A stretch of DNA of 20,575 nt from NCBI GenBank assembly GCA_015062085.1, contig SUVI01000063.1, positions 1 through 20,575 on the forward strand, given 5' to 3'. This DNA is from Planctomycetaceae bacterium (GTDB lineage: Bacteria; Planctomycetota; Planctomycetia; Pirellulales; Thermoguttaceae). The number at the start of each line of letters is the position of its first letter. Within the stretch, counting starts at the first letter, position 1. Below, piece after piece: positions 7,876 through 15,697 of the stretch. Both the position numbers and the translations under genes were made by a program. The notes under the pieces are model-generated. The model ran no database searches, was not told where the DNA came from, and worked only from the letters and a program-made list of their open reading frames with translations.

Positions 7876-9612
7876 TTAGTCCATATCCGTGACAAAATAT
7901 TTCAGGATCTCCGCCAGAACGATCTGCGCTTTCTTGACGCGCCCGTCACTGGTGATCAGACCGGCATTCGGATAATCATGCGGACGATAGTCTCGAAACA
8001 CACACCAGTCCACACCGTAAACATTCGGTTTCGCCAACAGAACAGGCACGACATTGGAGACCCAAAGCGCCTGCCCGCGCAGCGTCCAGCCATCCCAGAT
8101 CGGCGGGTTGGGGATCAAAGCCTTACGGTCAAATTCACAGGAACTCGGTACCCGGACCAAAAGATAGAGCGGAACACCAAAATGCGACCATCGGTCAATC
8201 AGCTTCGACCAGTCCAGAACAGGGCGATCGTACGTCGCAAGCGTACCGTACCCGACGTTGAACTCCAGCTGAAACCCAGCGATCTTGCACTTTGAGCGCA
8301 GCAGATAGTCCGCACACACGATCGTTGGATAGATCTTGCTCTCCTCATCCTCGACTCCGAGCGGCGGCGGCAGAATATTATCGCCCCACGGCATATCAAG
8401 GCACGTCAAGACTTCCGCAGTCGGCTGAAACTCCCGGATCCATCCCACGACACGGACCGTCAGTTCCAACTGCTGGAGGAGAGAAAGACCAAGATGAAAG
8501 AAAGAATTTACCCGCGACGTCGCGACCCACGTCGAAACACGCGTCCGGTAGCGCTTCACCAGAAGTTCCACATAATGGCGCACATGCTCGCAGACCGCGT
8601 CAAAATCGCCGACGCACTCCTGAAGAAAATCTGGCAGGTGCATAGGACTAAAATTCAGGATCGGCCCCGCCGTCACACTGAATCCATTGCTGAAACACCA
8701 ATCGATCTGTCTGTCATACGCCTCCAGAATTTCCGGCTTCAAATCGACCTTTCGCCAAGAGATCTCGATATTCACGTGATTGAACGTCTCAAAAAAGATC
8801 TCCTTCAGCTCCTTCTCGAGAAGATCCTCATCAAGATGAAGCCCCACATACTTCGGCGGAACGGCCTCAATGACGTGAACGGCAGTATCATCTCCGGAAA
8901 TGTCCGTGCCAATATCACCGAAAATATCACAATCGTCTGAAAAAGACGGCTCGACCGTACTGTCCATCTCCTGGAGCATCTGGCTCGCCGTCTCATCATC
9001 CAGGATCTCGTCCTCCGGAACCGGTTCCCCCTGGATCGCCAAATACTGCGACCTGCCAAGCTCGGAAGCTGCGTCCGCAGACTGTTTCGCGAGCTTTCGC
9101 AGCAAAAGGACGCGCTCGATGTAGCTTTTGGCCAACAACAGAGACGCCCGGGAACAGTGGAGCATCGCGCAGTTTGCGTACCGGTCAACTTCCGGATCGT
9201 ATGTCTTTCCGCAATGAGAAAGTTTGATCGCATGGAAAAGATACTCGCCGGCATTCAAGATCGTTTCCTGAAATTCATCCGAAGGAGAAAGCCCCAGAAC
9301 TTCCCAATCCGCAGCCTGATTCCGGATCGAGGCACAGAGCCCGCGTGCCAGTTCAATGGAAAGATAGTAAGGTTCCTCACACGCGAGCAGCGTGCCGGTC
9401 GTGAGCATTTGATTCCCAAAATTCGGGATCGTCCACGGAATACAGAAACGCAGATTCTCCGACAGCGGACACTCCAGCACAAGCTCATTCCCGCTAAGCG
9501 TTGCCGAAACCGGCGTCATGGAGCGGTCAAACCCCAGATGATGCACCGCAGCGAGCATCTCCGGCGTCGCAAAATCGCTCGGACAGAAAAATTTGATGAT
9601 TTCCGGATCCAT
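7876..9612 (-). CDS. GH10 (xylanase)-like TIM-barrel protein, divergent, cytoplasmic
   Basis: The product is 578 residues with no signal peptide. Residues 1-250 are an unassigned N-terminal region ending in an acidic segment (about 197-243). From about 255 the sequence follows the glycoside hydrolase family 10 plan. SWRKVDLKPEILEAYDRQIDW (285-305) resembles the strand-2 'W..vep....y....D..v.w' block, and LNFSPMHLPDFL (319-330) the 'WH..P.wl' block. IAGFQLEFNV (444-453) is the nucleophile-strand position with Glu450, and VYGVDWCVFRDY...GLITSDGRVKKA (531-561) the C-terminal 'WG..D..gL....g..Kpa' block. The acid/base position, usually W-D-V-V-N-E, reads W-V-A-T-S-R (362-367), so the acid/base Glu appears to be lost. 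A xylan-degrading role is therefore doubtful, and a non-catalytic or altered function is possible. No strong ribosome-binding site is seen; a GAAAGCAG stretch precedes the ATG. It heads the run with the methyltransferase and ilvE. Confidence 0.72.
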   Translation of the reverse strand: MDPEIIKFFCPSDFATPEMLAAVHHLGFDRSMTPVSATLSGNELVLECPLSENLRFCIPWTIPNFGNQMLTTGTLLACEEPYYLSIELARGLCASIRNQAADWEVLGLSPSDEFQETILNAGEYLFHAIKLSHCGKTYDPEVDRYANCAMLHCSRASLLLAKSYIERVLLLRKLAKQSADAASELGRSQYLAIQGEPVPEDEILDDETASQMLQEMDSTVEPSFSDDCDIFGDIGTDISGDDTAVHVIEAVPPKYVGLHLDEDLLEKELKEIFFETFNHVNIEISWRKVDLKPEILEAYDRQIDWCFSNGFSVTAGPILNFSPMHLPDFLQECVGDFDAVCEHVRHYVELLVKRYRTRVSTWVATSRVNSFFHLGLSLLQQLELTVRVVGWIREFQPTAEVLTCLDMPWGDNILPPPLGVEDEESKIYPTIVCADYLLRSKCKIAGFQLEFNVGYGTLATYDRPVLDWSKLIDRWSHFGVPLYLLVRVPSSCEFDRKALIPNPPIWDGWTLRGQALWVSNVVPVLLAKPNVYGVDWCVFRDYRPHDYPNAGLITSDGRVKKAQIVLAEILKYFVTDMD

Positions 9613-9654
9613 GATCTGCTTTCAGGCAAAAAAATGCTTCTGGGACACTTCTTA

Positions 9655-9782
9655 CGTCGGGTTTATGTCTGGCCTGCGTCGGGTTCCATCTGGCCTGCGT
9701 CGGGTTCCATCTGGCCTGCGTCGGGTTCCATCTGGCCTGCGTCGGGTTCCATCTGGCCTGAGTCGGGTTTACGTCTGGCCTG
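9655..9782. repeat. Six-unit 21/22-bp tandem repeat upstream of the GH10-like operon
   Basis: Four identical 21-bp units (9677-9697, 9698-9718, 9719-9739, 9740-9760; each CGTCGGGTTCCAT followed by CTGGCCTG) are flanked by two 22-bp variants (9655-9676 and 9761-9782) that carry TTTATGT or TTTACGT in the middle. The array lies 43-170 bp upstream of the start at 9612, in the 237-bp gap after the acyltransferase stop. There is no spacer between units, so it is not a CRISPR. A 13-bp palindrome GTCTTCGGAAGAC (9784-9796) abuts its right end. Confidence 0.93.
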
Positions 9783-9849
9783 CGTCTTCGGAAGACCGCC
9801 GAAAACAGGCAGACGGCTCCTCCGCCAATGAACCCCGATTTTAAGGGAC

Positions 9850-10581
9850 CTAACTCCGAGACTGACGGTATTTGGCAGGCAGTGCGGAACGATGATCCAA
9901 AACACGATCACCCGGACGAGTTCCGCCGACTCTAGCCCACTCTTCCGCTTCCAGAGTCACCGCGCGAAGGCGTTCCTCCGCAAGAATACGGTACTCTTCC
10001 AGCGCATCCCGTTTCAGACGCGGAGGTACGGCGATCGGAGCGTCAAAAATCAGACGGATCCGGGAAAACGGCTTCGGGATCGCGAATCGGTCCCACGAAT
10101 CCGCTCGCCAGCACGGACTCATTCCCATTCCCGTCGGAACGATGGGAAAACCCAACTTCGAGGCCGCATAGACCGTTCCAAGCGACATTTCGCGGCGCGG
10201 ACCTTTGGGACCATCCGGCATCATGGTCAGATGCATTCCAGCCTGTCCGACCGCAAGGAGTTGGCGAAGTGCTTCCGCTCCGCCCCGGGTCGTGGAACCA
10301 CGAAAGATCCGAAATCCCATGTGCCGCGAAAGATGCGTGATGATCTCCGCATCTCGGTGTTGAGACGTGATCGTCGCAACATTGCAGTGACCGAAAAAGC
10401 TGACCGGCAGCAAAATGTACTCGTGCCAGAACGCGTACATGAACGGACCGCCGACCTCCGAACCTTTCGGATCCGTCGTCCTGTCGCGAAAACAGTAACG
10501 CGAATCCCAAAGCGATGAGTACCGATGAAGCACATACGCTCCGGCTGCTCCGGCGATCCGATCTAGGAAGGTGAGTTTCAT
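9850..10581 (-). CDS. DUF374 lysophospholipid acyltransferase family protein
   Basis: The product is 243 residues and matches the DUF374 branch of the LPLAT superfamily, which acylates lipid or lipid A-like acceptors at the inner membrane face. Signatures: FWHEYILLPV (51-60), the SQHRDAEI block with His75 and Asp77 (the HxD-type active site of this branch), the GFRIFRGSTTRGG block (89-101), MPDGPKGPRR (121-130) and AASKLGFPIVPTGMGMS further on. Only a weakly hydrophobic N-terminus is present, and membrane association is inferred from the family. The ribosome-binding site is weak (GGA immediately before the ATG). The gene is separate from purC (142 bp upstream) and from the GH10-like gene (237 bp downstream, with the tandem repeat between them). 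The substrate is not predictable from sequence. Confidence 0.88.
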   Translation of the reverse strand: MKLTFLDRIAGAAGAYVLHRYSSLWDSRYCFRDRTTDPKGSEVGGPFMYAFWHEYILLPVSFFGHCNVATITSQHRDAEIITHLSRHMGFRIFRGSTTRGGAEALRQLLAVGQAGMHLTMMPDGPKGPRREMSLGTVYAASKLGFPIVPTGMGMSPCWRADSWDRFAIPKPFSRIRLIFDAPIAVPPRLKRDALEEYRILAEERLRAVTLEAEEWARVGGTRPGDRVLDHRSALPAKYRQSRS

Positions 10582-10622
10582 TTCCAGTCGTCTTTCACTC
10601 GTGAAGGCCGTGCAGGACAGTA

Positions 10623-10653
10623 CCGTTCATGGGCCGTTCATGGGCCGTTCATA
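10623..10653. repeat. 11-bp tandem repeat, three copies (last partial)
   Basis: CCGTTCATGGG occurs at 10623-10633 and 10634-10644, then CCGTTCAT at 10645-10652. It lies about 40-70 bp upstream of the acyltransferase start. A small inverted repeat GACTGC/GCAGTC (10654-10672) follows at once; it has no T-run. Confidence 0.85.
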
Positions 10654-10723
10654 GACTGCCGCTCAAGCAGTCCTCGACTGACCAAAGAAAGGAACGCAAA
10701 GTCCGCACGCTATTCCATTCCGC

Positions 10724-11620
10724 TTACTTCCACGGAAATTCCGCACCGGTGAGACGCTCATACGCTTCGATGTATTTCGCGCGCGTCTTCTCGATGATCT
10801 CTTCCGGAAGCTGCGGCGGCACGCTCTGACGGTCCCAATCGGAGGCCAGAAGCCAGTCACGCACAAACTGTTTATCGAAAGATTTCTGCGAACGGCCCAC
10901 TTCGTAATCGTCCGCCGGCCAGAAACGCGAACTATCCGGAGTCAGGACTTCATCCACGAGGATGATCTTGCCGTCCCGCATCCCCCACTCGAATTTCGTA
11001 TCCGCAATGATGATCCCGCGGCTTGCGGCGTACTCGGCACCGCGCTGGAAGAGGGAGATGCTCCGGTCACGCAGTTCCACGGCAGCTTCCGTTCCGATGA
11101 TGTCGCACATCTGCTCAAAAGTCACGTTTTCGTCGTGCCCTTCTTCCGCCTTCGTCGTCGGAGTGAAGATCGGCGTCTCAAGCCGAACGCTTTCCTGCAG
11201 TCCCGCCGGAAGCTGGATCCCGCAGATCGTCTGACTCTTCTGATACTCTTTCCACCCGGAACCGGTCAGACAGCCGCGAACGATGCACTCGATCGGGAAA
11301 ACCTGCGACTTCTTGCAGAGAGTCGAACGGCCGGCAAGGTCTGCCTTCACCGACGCATCTAAACCATCCAGGCACGGCATTTTGTCGACGTCTACCGTGA
11401 TCAGGTGATTCTCTTCCCCAAGTTTCTCAAACCAAAACGCCGCGATCTGCGTCAAAACACGGCCTTTATCCGGAATACCGGATGGAAGGATCCAGTCAAA
11501 TGCACTGATGCGGTCCGAACTGACGAGCAGGACTTCATCGCCAAAATCGTAAACGTCGCGAACTTTGCCGCGGCGTACCGGAAAATCGAGCGAGGTCTGA
11601 AGAAGGGCTGATTTGGACAT
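10724..11620 (-). CDS. purC: Phosphoribosylaminoimidazole-succinocarboxamide synthase
   Basis: SAICAR synthetase joins CAIR and aspartate with ATP in purine biosynthesis, in the cytoplasm. The product is 298 residues from the ATG at 11620, which has GGAGAGAG just upstream. The open frame continues 22 codons further upstream, but those residues (MCRRVREVW...) do not match the family. Signatures: [11 protein letters not shown] near residue 16 (ATP-binding start), SSDRISAFD, the [17 protein letters not shown] block (SAICAR synthetase signature), [15 protein letters not shown] and the [26 protein letters not shown] segment with the late acidic residues. The length fits the roughly 300-residue single-domain form rather than the shorter form of about 240 residues. 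It stands alone, not in a pur operon, and diverges from typA. Confidence 0.95.
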   Translation of the reverse strand: MSKSALLQTSLDFPVRRGKVRDVYDFGDEVLLVSSDRISAFDWILPSGIPDKGRVLTQIAAFWFEKLGEENHLITVDVDKMPCLDGLDASVKADLAGRSTLCKKSQVFPIECIVRGCLTGSGWKEYQKSQTICGIQLPAGLQESVRLETPIFTPTTKAEEGHDENVTFEQMCDIIGTEAAVELRDRSISLFQRGAEYAASRGIIIADTKFEWGMRDGKIILVDEVLTPDSSRFWPADDYEVGRSQKSFDKQFVRDWLLASDWDRQSVPPQLPEEIIEKTRAKYIEAYERLTGAEFPWK

Positions 11621-11732
11621 GATCTCTCTCCGCCAAAAAGTAAAACGAATTTTAAAATTCCAAACTTCCCGAACTCGCCGGCACATGGACTTGCGTTTTC
11701 GGGAAAAATTTCAAAAAATCTCCATTTCTCGT

Positions 11733-11766
11733 ATTATAACGCAGAACGCAGGAAAAAAAAGGGGGG
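11733..11766 (-). promoter_or_regulatory. Candidate purC promoter with a C6-T8 tract at the -35 position
   Basis: A perfect TATAAT is read on the minus strand at 11738-11733, about 113 nt upstream of the purC ATG. Its -35 position falls inside a C6-T8 run (11766-11753), with no clear TTGACA. The distance from the end of the C-run to the -10 box (22 nt) matches the candidate promoters at 67-101 and 17458-17491. The homopolymer is slip-prone. Confidence 0.45.
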
Positions 11767-11896
11767 ACTCATTCCGTTTCTCCATTTCACGCACTTTTAT
11801 TTTCCTTTTTCCTCTCAAATTTTCCTTTTTTTCCCTCAAATTGGAAATTTCCGAACTTTCCGCCAATAAATTTTGGAAAAGTTTTTCAGGTGGGCC

Positions 11897-11924
11897 TTGA
11901 TGAAATCTGATTTCCCGGTATGAT
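11897..11924 (+). promoter_or_regulatory. Candidate typA promoter
   Basis: TTGATG (11897-11902), a 16-nt spacer and TATGAT (11919-11924) lie 216 nt upstream of the typA ATG. If it is used, the 22-bp repeats fall in a long transcribed leader. Confidence 0.4.
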
Positions 11925-12004
11925 TAAGACAAGTTCTGAAACCCTTTAATTTGAACGGACAGGAAAAACGCAGAAACTTTTCCAAGACCGGGCCGACAAA
12001 AAAA

Positions 12005-12095
12005 CCGTATGGTGAAAAACAAACGCCCATATGGGGCAAAACAAACGCCCGTATGGGGAAAAACAAACGCCCGTATGGGGCAAAACAAACGCCCG
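12005..12095 (+). repeat. 22-bp tandem repeats carrying phased near-palindromes in the typA leader
   Basis: Three 22-bp units (12016-12037, 12038-12059, 12060-12081) plus a partial fourth (12082-12095) each contain AAAACAAACGCCC followed by a TATGGGG core. The core CCGTATGG or CCATATGG occurs at 12005, 12027, 12049 and 12071, exactly 22 bp apart. The copy at 12026-12035 is the perfect palindrome CCCATATGGG. The unit length is not a multiple of three, which argues against coding. The array ends about 45 nt before the typA start. Confidence 0.92.
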
Positions 12096-12139
12096 CTGCG
12101 CGATTTCTTCCAAGGTCAGTAAGAAATTCAGGTGAGAAA

Positions 12140-13972
12140 ATGGCCGAAAGACGGAACGATTTACGAAATATCGCGATCATCGCACACGTAGACCACGGAA
12201 AGACCACGCTCGTGGACTGCCTTCTGAAACAGTGCAGCCAAATGCGCGATGCGGAATTTGAGTGCGAGCAGATCCTTGACTCCAACGATCTAGAACGGGA
12301 ACGCGGGATCACGATCCTCGCAAAAAACATTGCGCTGACCTACAAAGGGGTCAAGATCAACATCATGGACACGCCCGGACACGCAGATTTCGGCGGTGAA
12401 GTGGAGCGCGTGCTTCGCATGGCGGACGGCTGCCTCGTTCTCGTGGATGCCGCAGAAGGCCCAATGCCGCAGACACGGTTCGTCCTGAGCAAAGCGCTGG
12501 ATCTCGGTCTGAAACCGATCGTGCTGATCAACAAGATCGACCGAAAAGACGCACGTCCGCAGGAAGTCGTGAACGAAATGTTCGACCTCTTCATCAATCT
12601 CGGAGCAGACGAAGAGATCGCGGATTTCCCCTACCTTTTCTCAAGCACGAAAGAGGGTTTCGCGACGCCGGATCCTGCCGTACGCACCGACTCGGTCATT
12701 CCCCTGCTCGACATGATCCTGGAAAAGATCCCTGGACCGGAAGTCGAGATGGAGAAACCGCTTCAGATGCTCGTTACGACGGTCGACTGGTCCGAATTCG
12801 TGGGGCGTATCGCCATTGGACGCGTGGAATCGGGGACGGTCCGAAAAGGCCAGACGGTCGCCGTCATGCAGAAAGACGATCAGGTCACGCAGGGTAAGAT
12901 CGCCATACTTTACACGTTCAACAATCTGGGAAAAAATGAAGTCCATGCCGCAGACGCTGGAGACATCGTCGCGCTCGTCGGACTCCCATTCGTGGAGATC
13001 GGCGACACCATCTGCGCACCGTCCGCTCCAGTCGCAATGCCGCGCATCCAAGTCGACGAACCCACTCTGCGCATGACGTTCGGGATCAACACTTCACCGC
13101 TGGGCGGAAAAGAAGGCAAGTACGTCACCACGCGCCATCTGCGTGACCGTCTCATGCGGGAACTGGAACGAAACGTGGCTCTGCGTGTCGAGCAAGTCCC
13201 CAAAGCAGATCAGTACATCGTGTCCGGACGCGGGATCCTTCATCTTTCCGTCCTGATCGAAACGATGCGGCGTGAAAATTACGAATTCGCCGTCGGAAAG
13301 CCCGAAGTCATCTTCAAGACCATCGACGGTGTCGTGCATGAACCGTTTGAGCACCTGCTGGTCGAAGTCCCTGCAAACATGACCGGCCCCATCATGGAAC
13401 TCGTCGGCGCGCGTTTCGGCGAGCTGCTCGAAGTCTCCAGCCGCGGAGATTTCACGCTCCTGAACTTCACCATTCCCGCACGTGGTCTGATCGGCCTGCG
13501 TACGCGGATGCTTAACGCAACCAAAGGGACGGCGATCATCAACCACCGGTTCGACTGCTACAAACCGAAGGTCGGCGACATTCCGACCCGCCAGTCCGGC
13601 GTCCTGATCTCAAACTCCAACGGCCGGGCAGTCGCGTTCGCCCTTGATGCGCTCCAATCCCGCGGAGACATGCACGTCGCGCCGAATGACGTCGTCTACG
13701 AGGGAATGATCGTCGGCGAGCACTGCCGCTCGAATGACCTGACGGTGAATCCGACGAAAGAAAAGAAACTGACGAACATGCGTGCGTCGGGAAGCGACAA
13801 AAACATCATCCTGAAACCCGCTCGCAAAATGACGCTGGAAGAATCTCTGGAATTCATCGAGGACGACGAGCTGGTCGAATGCACGCCGAAATCGATCCGT
13901 CTGCGCAAGATCCTCCTCACGGAAGTGGACCGGCGCCGTGCAGGCCGCGCCGCTGCGAATTCCGACGATTGA
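12140..13972 (+). CDS. typA: Translational GTPase TypA/BipA
   Basis: The product is 610 residues, the usual length for TypA. It is a ribosome-binding GTPase of the EF-G/LepA class with roles in stress adaptation and late ribosome assembly. Signatures: G1 AHVDHGKT (15-22), switch I RERGITIL (53-60), G3 DTPGHADF (77-84), G4 NKID (131-134), then the EF-G-like domains II, III and V ([17 protein letters not shown] near 460-475) and the C-terminal TypA domain ending in [21 protein letters not shown]. The ATG at 12140 is preceded by AGGTGAG and matches the family start. A longer frame opens with TTG at 11951 but is made of the repeat array, so I reject it. A terminator lies 15 nt after the stop. Confidence 0.96.
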   Translation: MAERRNDLRNIAIIAHVDHGKTTLVDCLLKQCSQMRDAEFECEQILDSNDLERERGITILAKNIALTYKGVKINIMDTPGHADFGGEVERVLRMADGCLVLVDAAEGPMPQTRFVLSKALDLGLKPIVLINKIDRKDARPQEVVNEMFDLFINLGADEEIADFPYLFSSTKEGFATPDPAVRTDSVIPLLDMILEKIPGPEVEMEKPLQMLVTTVDWSEFVGRIAIGRVESGTVRKGQTVAVMQKDDQVTQGKIAILYTFNNLGKNEVHAADAGDIVALVGLPFVEIGDTICAPSAPVAMPRIQVDEPTLRMTFGINTSPLGGKEGKYVTTRHLRDRLMRELERNVALRVEQVPKADQYIVSGRGILHLSVLIETMRRENYEFAVGKPEVIFKTIDGVVHEPFEHLLVEVPANMTGPIMELVGARFGELLEVSSRGDFTLLNFTIPARGLIGLRTRMLNATKGTAIINHRFDCYKPKVGDIPTRQSGVLISNSNGRAVAFALDALQSRGDMHVAPNDVVYEGMIVGEHCRSNDLTVNPTKEKKLTNMRASGSDKNIILKPARKMTLEESLEFIEDDELVECTPKSIRLRKILLTEVDRRRAGRAAANSDD

Positions 13973-13986
13973 ATCCTGACGCACAT

Positions 13987-14026
13987 TCCGGACGGTTCCC
14001 GGCTAACGGCCGTCCGGGATCTTTTT
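13987..14026 (+). terminator. Rho-independent terminator after typA
   Basis: TCCGGACGG (13987-13995) pairs with CCGTCCGGG (14010-14018), with a small inner CCG/CGG pairing in the loop. A T5 run follows at 14022-14026. It lies only 17 nt before the GNAT start codon. Confidence 0.8.
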
Positions 14027-14043
14027 GACTTGCGGAGTTTTTC

Positions 14044-14835
14044 ATGAATGAAGAAATTTCCAACCGCCTCTCGCCAAATACGCCGGAGACTTTCGTATTC
14101 CGAACGACGGCTGAAGATCCGTCTTTAGGACCGGAGATACTAAAACTCTTTCAGGCCGGCTGGACGCGCTTTCTGCTGGAGGATCCCATCTCGTGGCCCC
14201 TTTGGCCGAAACTCCTCTCGGCATTTCCCGCGTTTCATTTTGCGCTTCTGGAACCGGAGACTGGACGGATCATGGCGGCGGGGATGACCGTGCCGCTGGC
14301 GTGGAATGGAGAGAATTCGGAACTGCTCGACCGCGGTTGGCACTGGGTCCTGCGTCAGTCTCTTGACGATTTCCGCGCCGGCAGAAAAACGCACACCCTC
14401 AGTGCAGCCAACGCAGTAGTCCACCCCGATTTTCGCGGACGCGGATTGGCGGAAAAACTCGTTCTTTCCATGAAGAAGATCGCCAAGACGTACGGTTTCA
14501 CGCGGTACATCGCCCCCCTTCGGCCAACACAAAAAGAAAAGTATCCTCTCACGCCAATAGAAAAATACGCAAAATGGACGCGCCCGGACGGGCTGCCGTT
14601 CGATTCATGGCTCCGTGTGCAGAAACGGATGGGCGCCGAGATCATCGGACCGGCCGAAAACTCGATCCGGATCGAAGCGCCGCTCGAAAAATGGCGCGAG
14701 TGGACGGGCCTGACCTTTCCCGACTCTGGACCGTACATCATTCCGGGAGGCGCAGTCCCAATGACTGCAGACACCAAGCAAAATACCGGCCTCTACATCG
14801 CACCGAGCATCTGGATCGCACACAGGGTCGAGTAG
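14044..14835 (+). CDS. GNAT-family acyltransferase (cytoplasmic)
   Basis: The product is 263 residues. Motif A of the GNAT fold is VVHPDFRGRGLAEKLVLSM (125-143), with R-G-x-G-L-A for the CoA pyrophosphate. The following KTYGFTRYIAPLRPTQKEKYPLTP and KWTRPDGLPFDSWLRVQKRMGAEIIG segments are long conserved-looking blocks that I recall from a GNAT-like subfamily also found in Actinobacteria (from memory, not searched). The acceptor is unknown, so I give no symbol. The ATG has GGAG 6 nt upstream. The gene starts just after the typA terminator, so it depends on read-through or on a promoter inside that short gap or within typA. It ends opposite the minus-strand zinc-ribbon gene. Confidence 0.8.
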   Translation: MNEEISNRLSPNTPETFVFRTTAEDPSLGPEILKLFQAGWTRFLLEDPISWPLWPKLLSAFPAFHFALLEPETGRIMAAGMTVPLAWNGENSELLDRGWHWVLRQSLDDFRAGRKTHTLSAANAVVHPDFRGRGLAEKLVLSMKKIAKTYGFTRYIAPLRPTQKEKYPLTPIEKYAKWTRPDGLPFDSWLRVQKRMGAEIIGPAENSIRIEAPLEKWREWTGLTFPDSGPYIIPGGAVPMTADTKQNTGLYIAPSIWIAHRVE

Positions 14836-14842
14836 TAAAAAT

Positions 14843-14880
14843 ACAAAAGAAAAGGAGCGGAAAACTGCAAGTTTCCGCTC
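14843..14880 (-). terminator. Terminator of the zinc-ribbon gene, shared hairpin with the GNAT gene
   Basis: GAGCGGAAA (14855-14863) pairs with TTTCCGCTC (14872-14880) around an 8-nt loop. Read on the minus strand it is followed by CCTTTTCTTTTG. On the plus strand there is no T-run, so it terminates the minus-strand gene better. Confidence 0.75.
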
Positions 14881-14900
14881 ACTCGGATCATGATGCGAAT

Positions 14901-15314
14901 TTACGCTTCCCAGCTCTTAAAAAGATCTTCTACTGACTGTTCTTTCGCTTTTTCTTTAGGACTTTCGAAATTTTCAGTACTCCCAATGCTTTCAATGTTT
15001 TTAACGCTTTCAGAATTTTTATTTTCAGCCTGCTCTCTCTCTTTTCTCACTTTTTCTGCTGCGAGGATCGCTTTCTGTTTTTTTGCGACGATATTATTGC
15101 CAATAGAACTTCCGATCATAACACCAACCACACCAGCTGTTGCTGACGAACTTCCGGAAAATGCAAAAGCCGCAACTCCCCCAACGATAGCAAAGATGAT
15201 GGAAAAAATTATATTTGACTCACCCACCTCCGCTGAAAGAGTTCTTCCACATTTAGGACATTTTTTCTTTGAATCCGATTCAACAGTCTGACACTTGAGA
15301 CAGAATTTTGCCAT
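14901..15314 (-). CDS. Small zinc-ribbon membrane protein, unknown function
   Basis: The product is 137 residues and I do not recognise a named family. The N-terminus has a zinc-ribbon-like CxxC...CxxCG arrangement (Cys5, Cys8, Cys19, Cys22). A hydrophobic, Gly/Ala/Ser-rich stretch from about 34 to 76 could form one or two membrane segments; its second part (GVVGVMIGSSIGNNIV) resembles a glycine-zipper. The rest is charged and helical (KKQKAILAAEKVRKEREQAE), probably a short coiled coil, ending in a disordered Ser/Glu-rich tail. The ATG has AAGGAGAG upstream. Codon use and composition are more AT-rich than in the neighbours, and the gene stands alone between two terminators, so it may be a later arrival. 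A role as a membrane-tethered regulator or adaptor is possible but unsupported. Confidence 0.75.
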   Translation of the reverse strand: MAKFCLKCQTVESDSKKKCPKCGRTLSAEVGESNIIFSIIFAIVGGVAAFAFSGSSSATAGVVGVMIGSSIGNNIVAKKQKAILAAEKVRKEREQAENKNSESVKNIESIGSTENFESPKEKAKEQSVEDLFKSWEA

Positions 15315-15371
15315 TTTACTCTCCTTTTATGTTTTATGTGCAAATTTAAAAAATATCGACGCGTTTCGTTC

Positions 15372-15389
15372 TTGCCGAAAATTCAGCAA
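15372..15389. promoter_or_regulatory. Possible operator palindrome upstream of the zinc-ribbon gene
   Basis: TTGCCGAAAATTCAGCAA is an inverted repeat with one mismatched pair, centred about 66 bp upstream of the ATG at 15314. No clear promoter hexamers can be placed next to it, so the operator call is tentative. Confidence 0.3.
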
Positions 15390-15597
15390 ATCGATACAAA
15401 ACAGCCAACCGTATATGAATTTCGACTCGACATATAAAAATCTTGAATTACTTTTCATGTCCTGTAAAAGTTACCCTCCCACCGCATTTTAACATACTCA
15501 AATTCGTGAAGGGAAGCTGAATGTTTCCTTTTACTAATATAAGAGCATTCCGCGAGAGAAATTATTCAAATATTTTAGAAATTTCTCCTCAAAAGAC

Positions 15598-15645
15598 AAA
15601 AAAACACGAAAAAGACTCAAATTTGAATTTTGAACCTTTTTCGTG
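15598..15645 (-). terminator. Terminator of the secreted GH-like gene
   Basis: On the minus strand CACGAAAAAG (15645-15636) pairs with CTTTTTCGTG (15614-15605). The loop is AT-rich and itself contains CAAATTTG, and seven T's follow (15604-15598). It lies about 50 nt after the stop. Confidence 0.8.
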
Positions 15646-15697
15646 GATCTCACATTGAAAAATTTTCATTCAGAGTTTTTCAAGCCTCTGGAAACAT

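Larger units (their letters stand above)
11621..12139. other. purC-typA divergent intergenic region
   Basis: This 519-bp, very AT-rich region holds a purC promoter candidate (11733-11766), a typA promoter candidate (11897-11924) and the 22-bp repeat array (12005-12095). Between 11767 and 11880 there are only pyrimidine- and A-rich runs. No gene or RNA family is recognised here. Confidence 0.7.
15315..15697. other. AT-rich intergenic stretch
   Basis: This roughly 380-bp stretch holds an 18-bp imperfect palindrome (15372-15389) and the terminator of the GH-like gene (15598-15645). The short plus-strand frame at 15295-15492 has no ribosome-binding site and overlaps the start of the zinc-ribbon gene. 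Nothing else is recognised. Confidence 0.6.

Noticed and set aside
6669..7892. 407-codon plus-strand frame
   Set aside because: Ser/Arg-rich antisense shadow of the methyltransferase gene.
9655..9782. CRISPR array
   Set aside because: Units are contiguous, without unique spacers, and no cas genes are nearby; it is a simple tandem repeat.
9157..9831. 224-codon plus-strand frame through the 21-bp repeat
   Set aside because: Antisense to the GH10-like gene; its repeated PASGSIW peptide is only a read-out of the tandem repeat, with no start signal.
11621..11686. 22-codon upstream extension of purC
   Set aside because: No family similarity, and a good GGAGAGAG precedes the downstream ATG at 11620.
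11951..12139. TTG-initiated N-terminal extension of typA
   Set aside because: It translates the 22-bp repeat array, whose period is not a multiple of three, and lies upstream of the family start at 12140 with its own ribosome-binding site.
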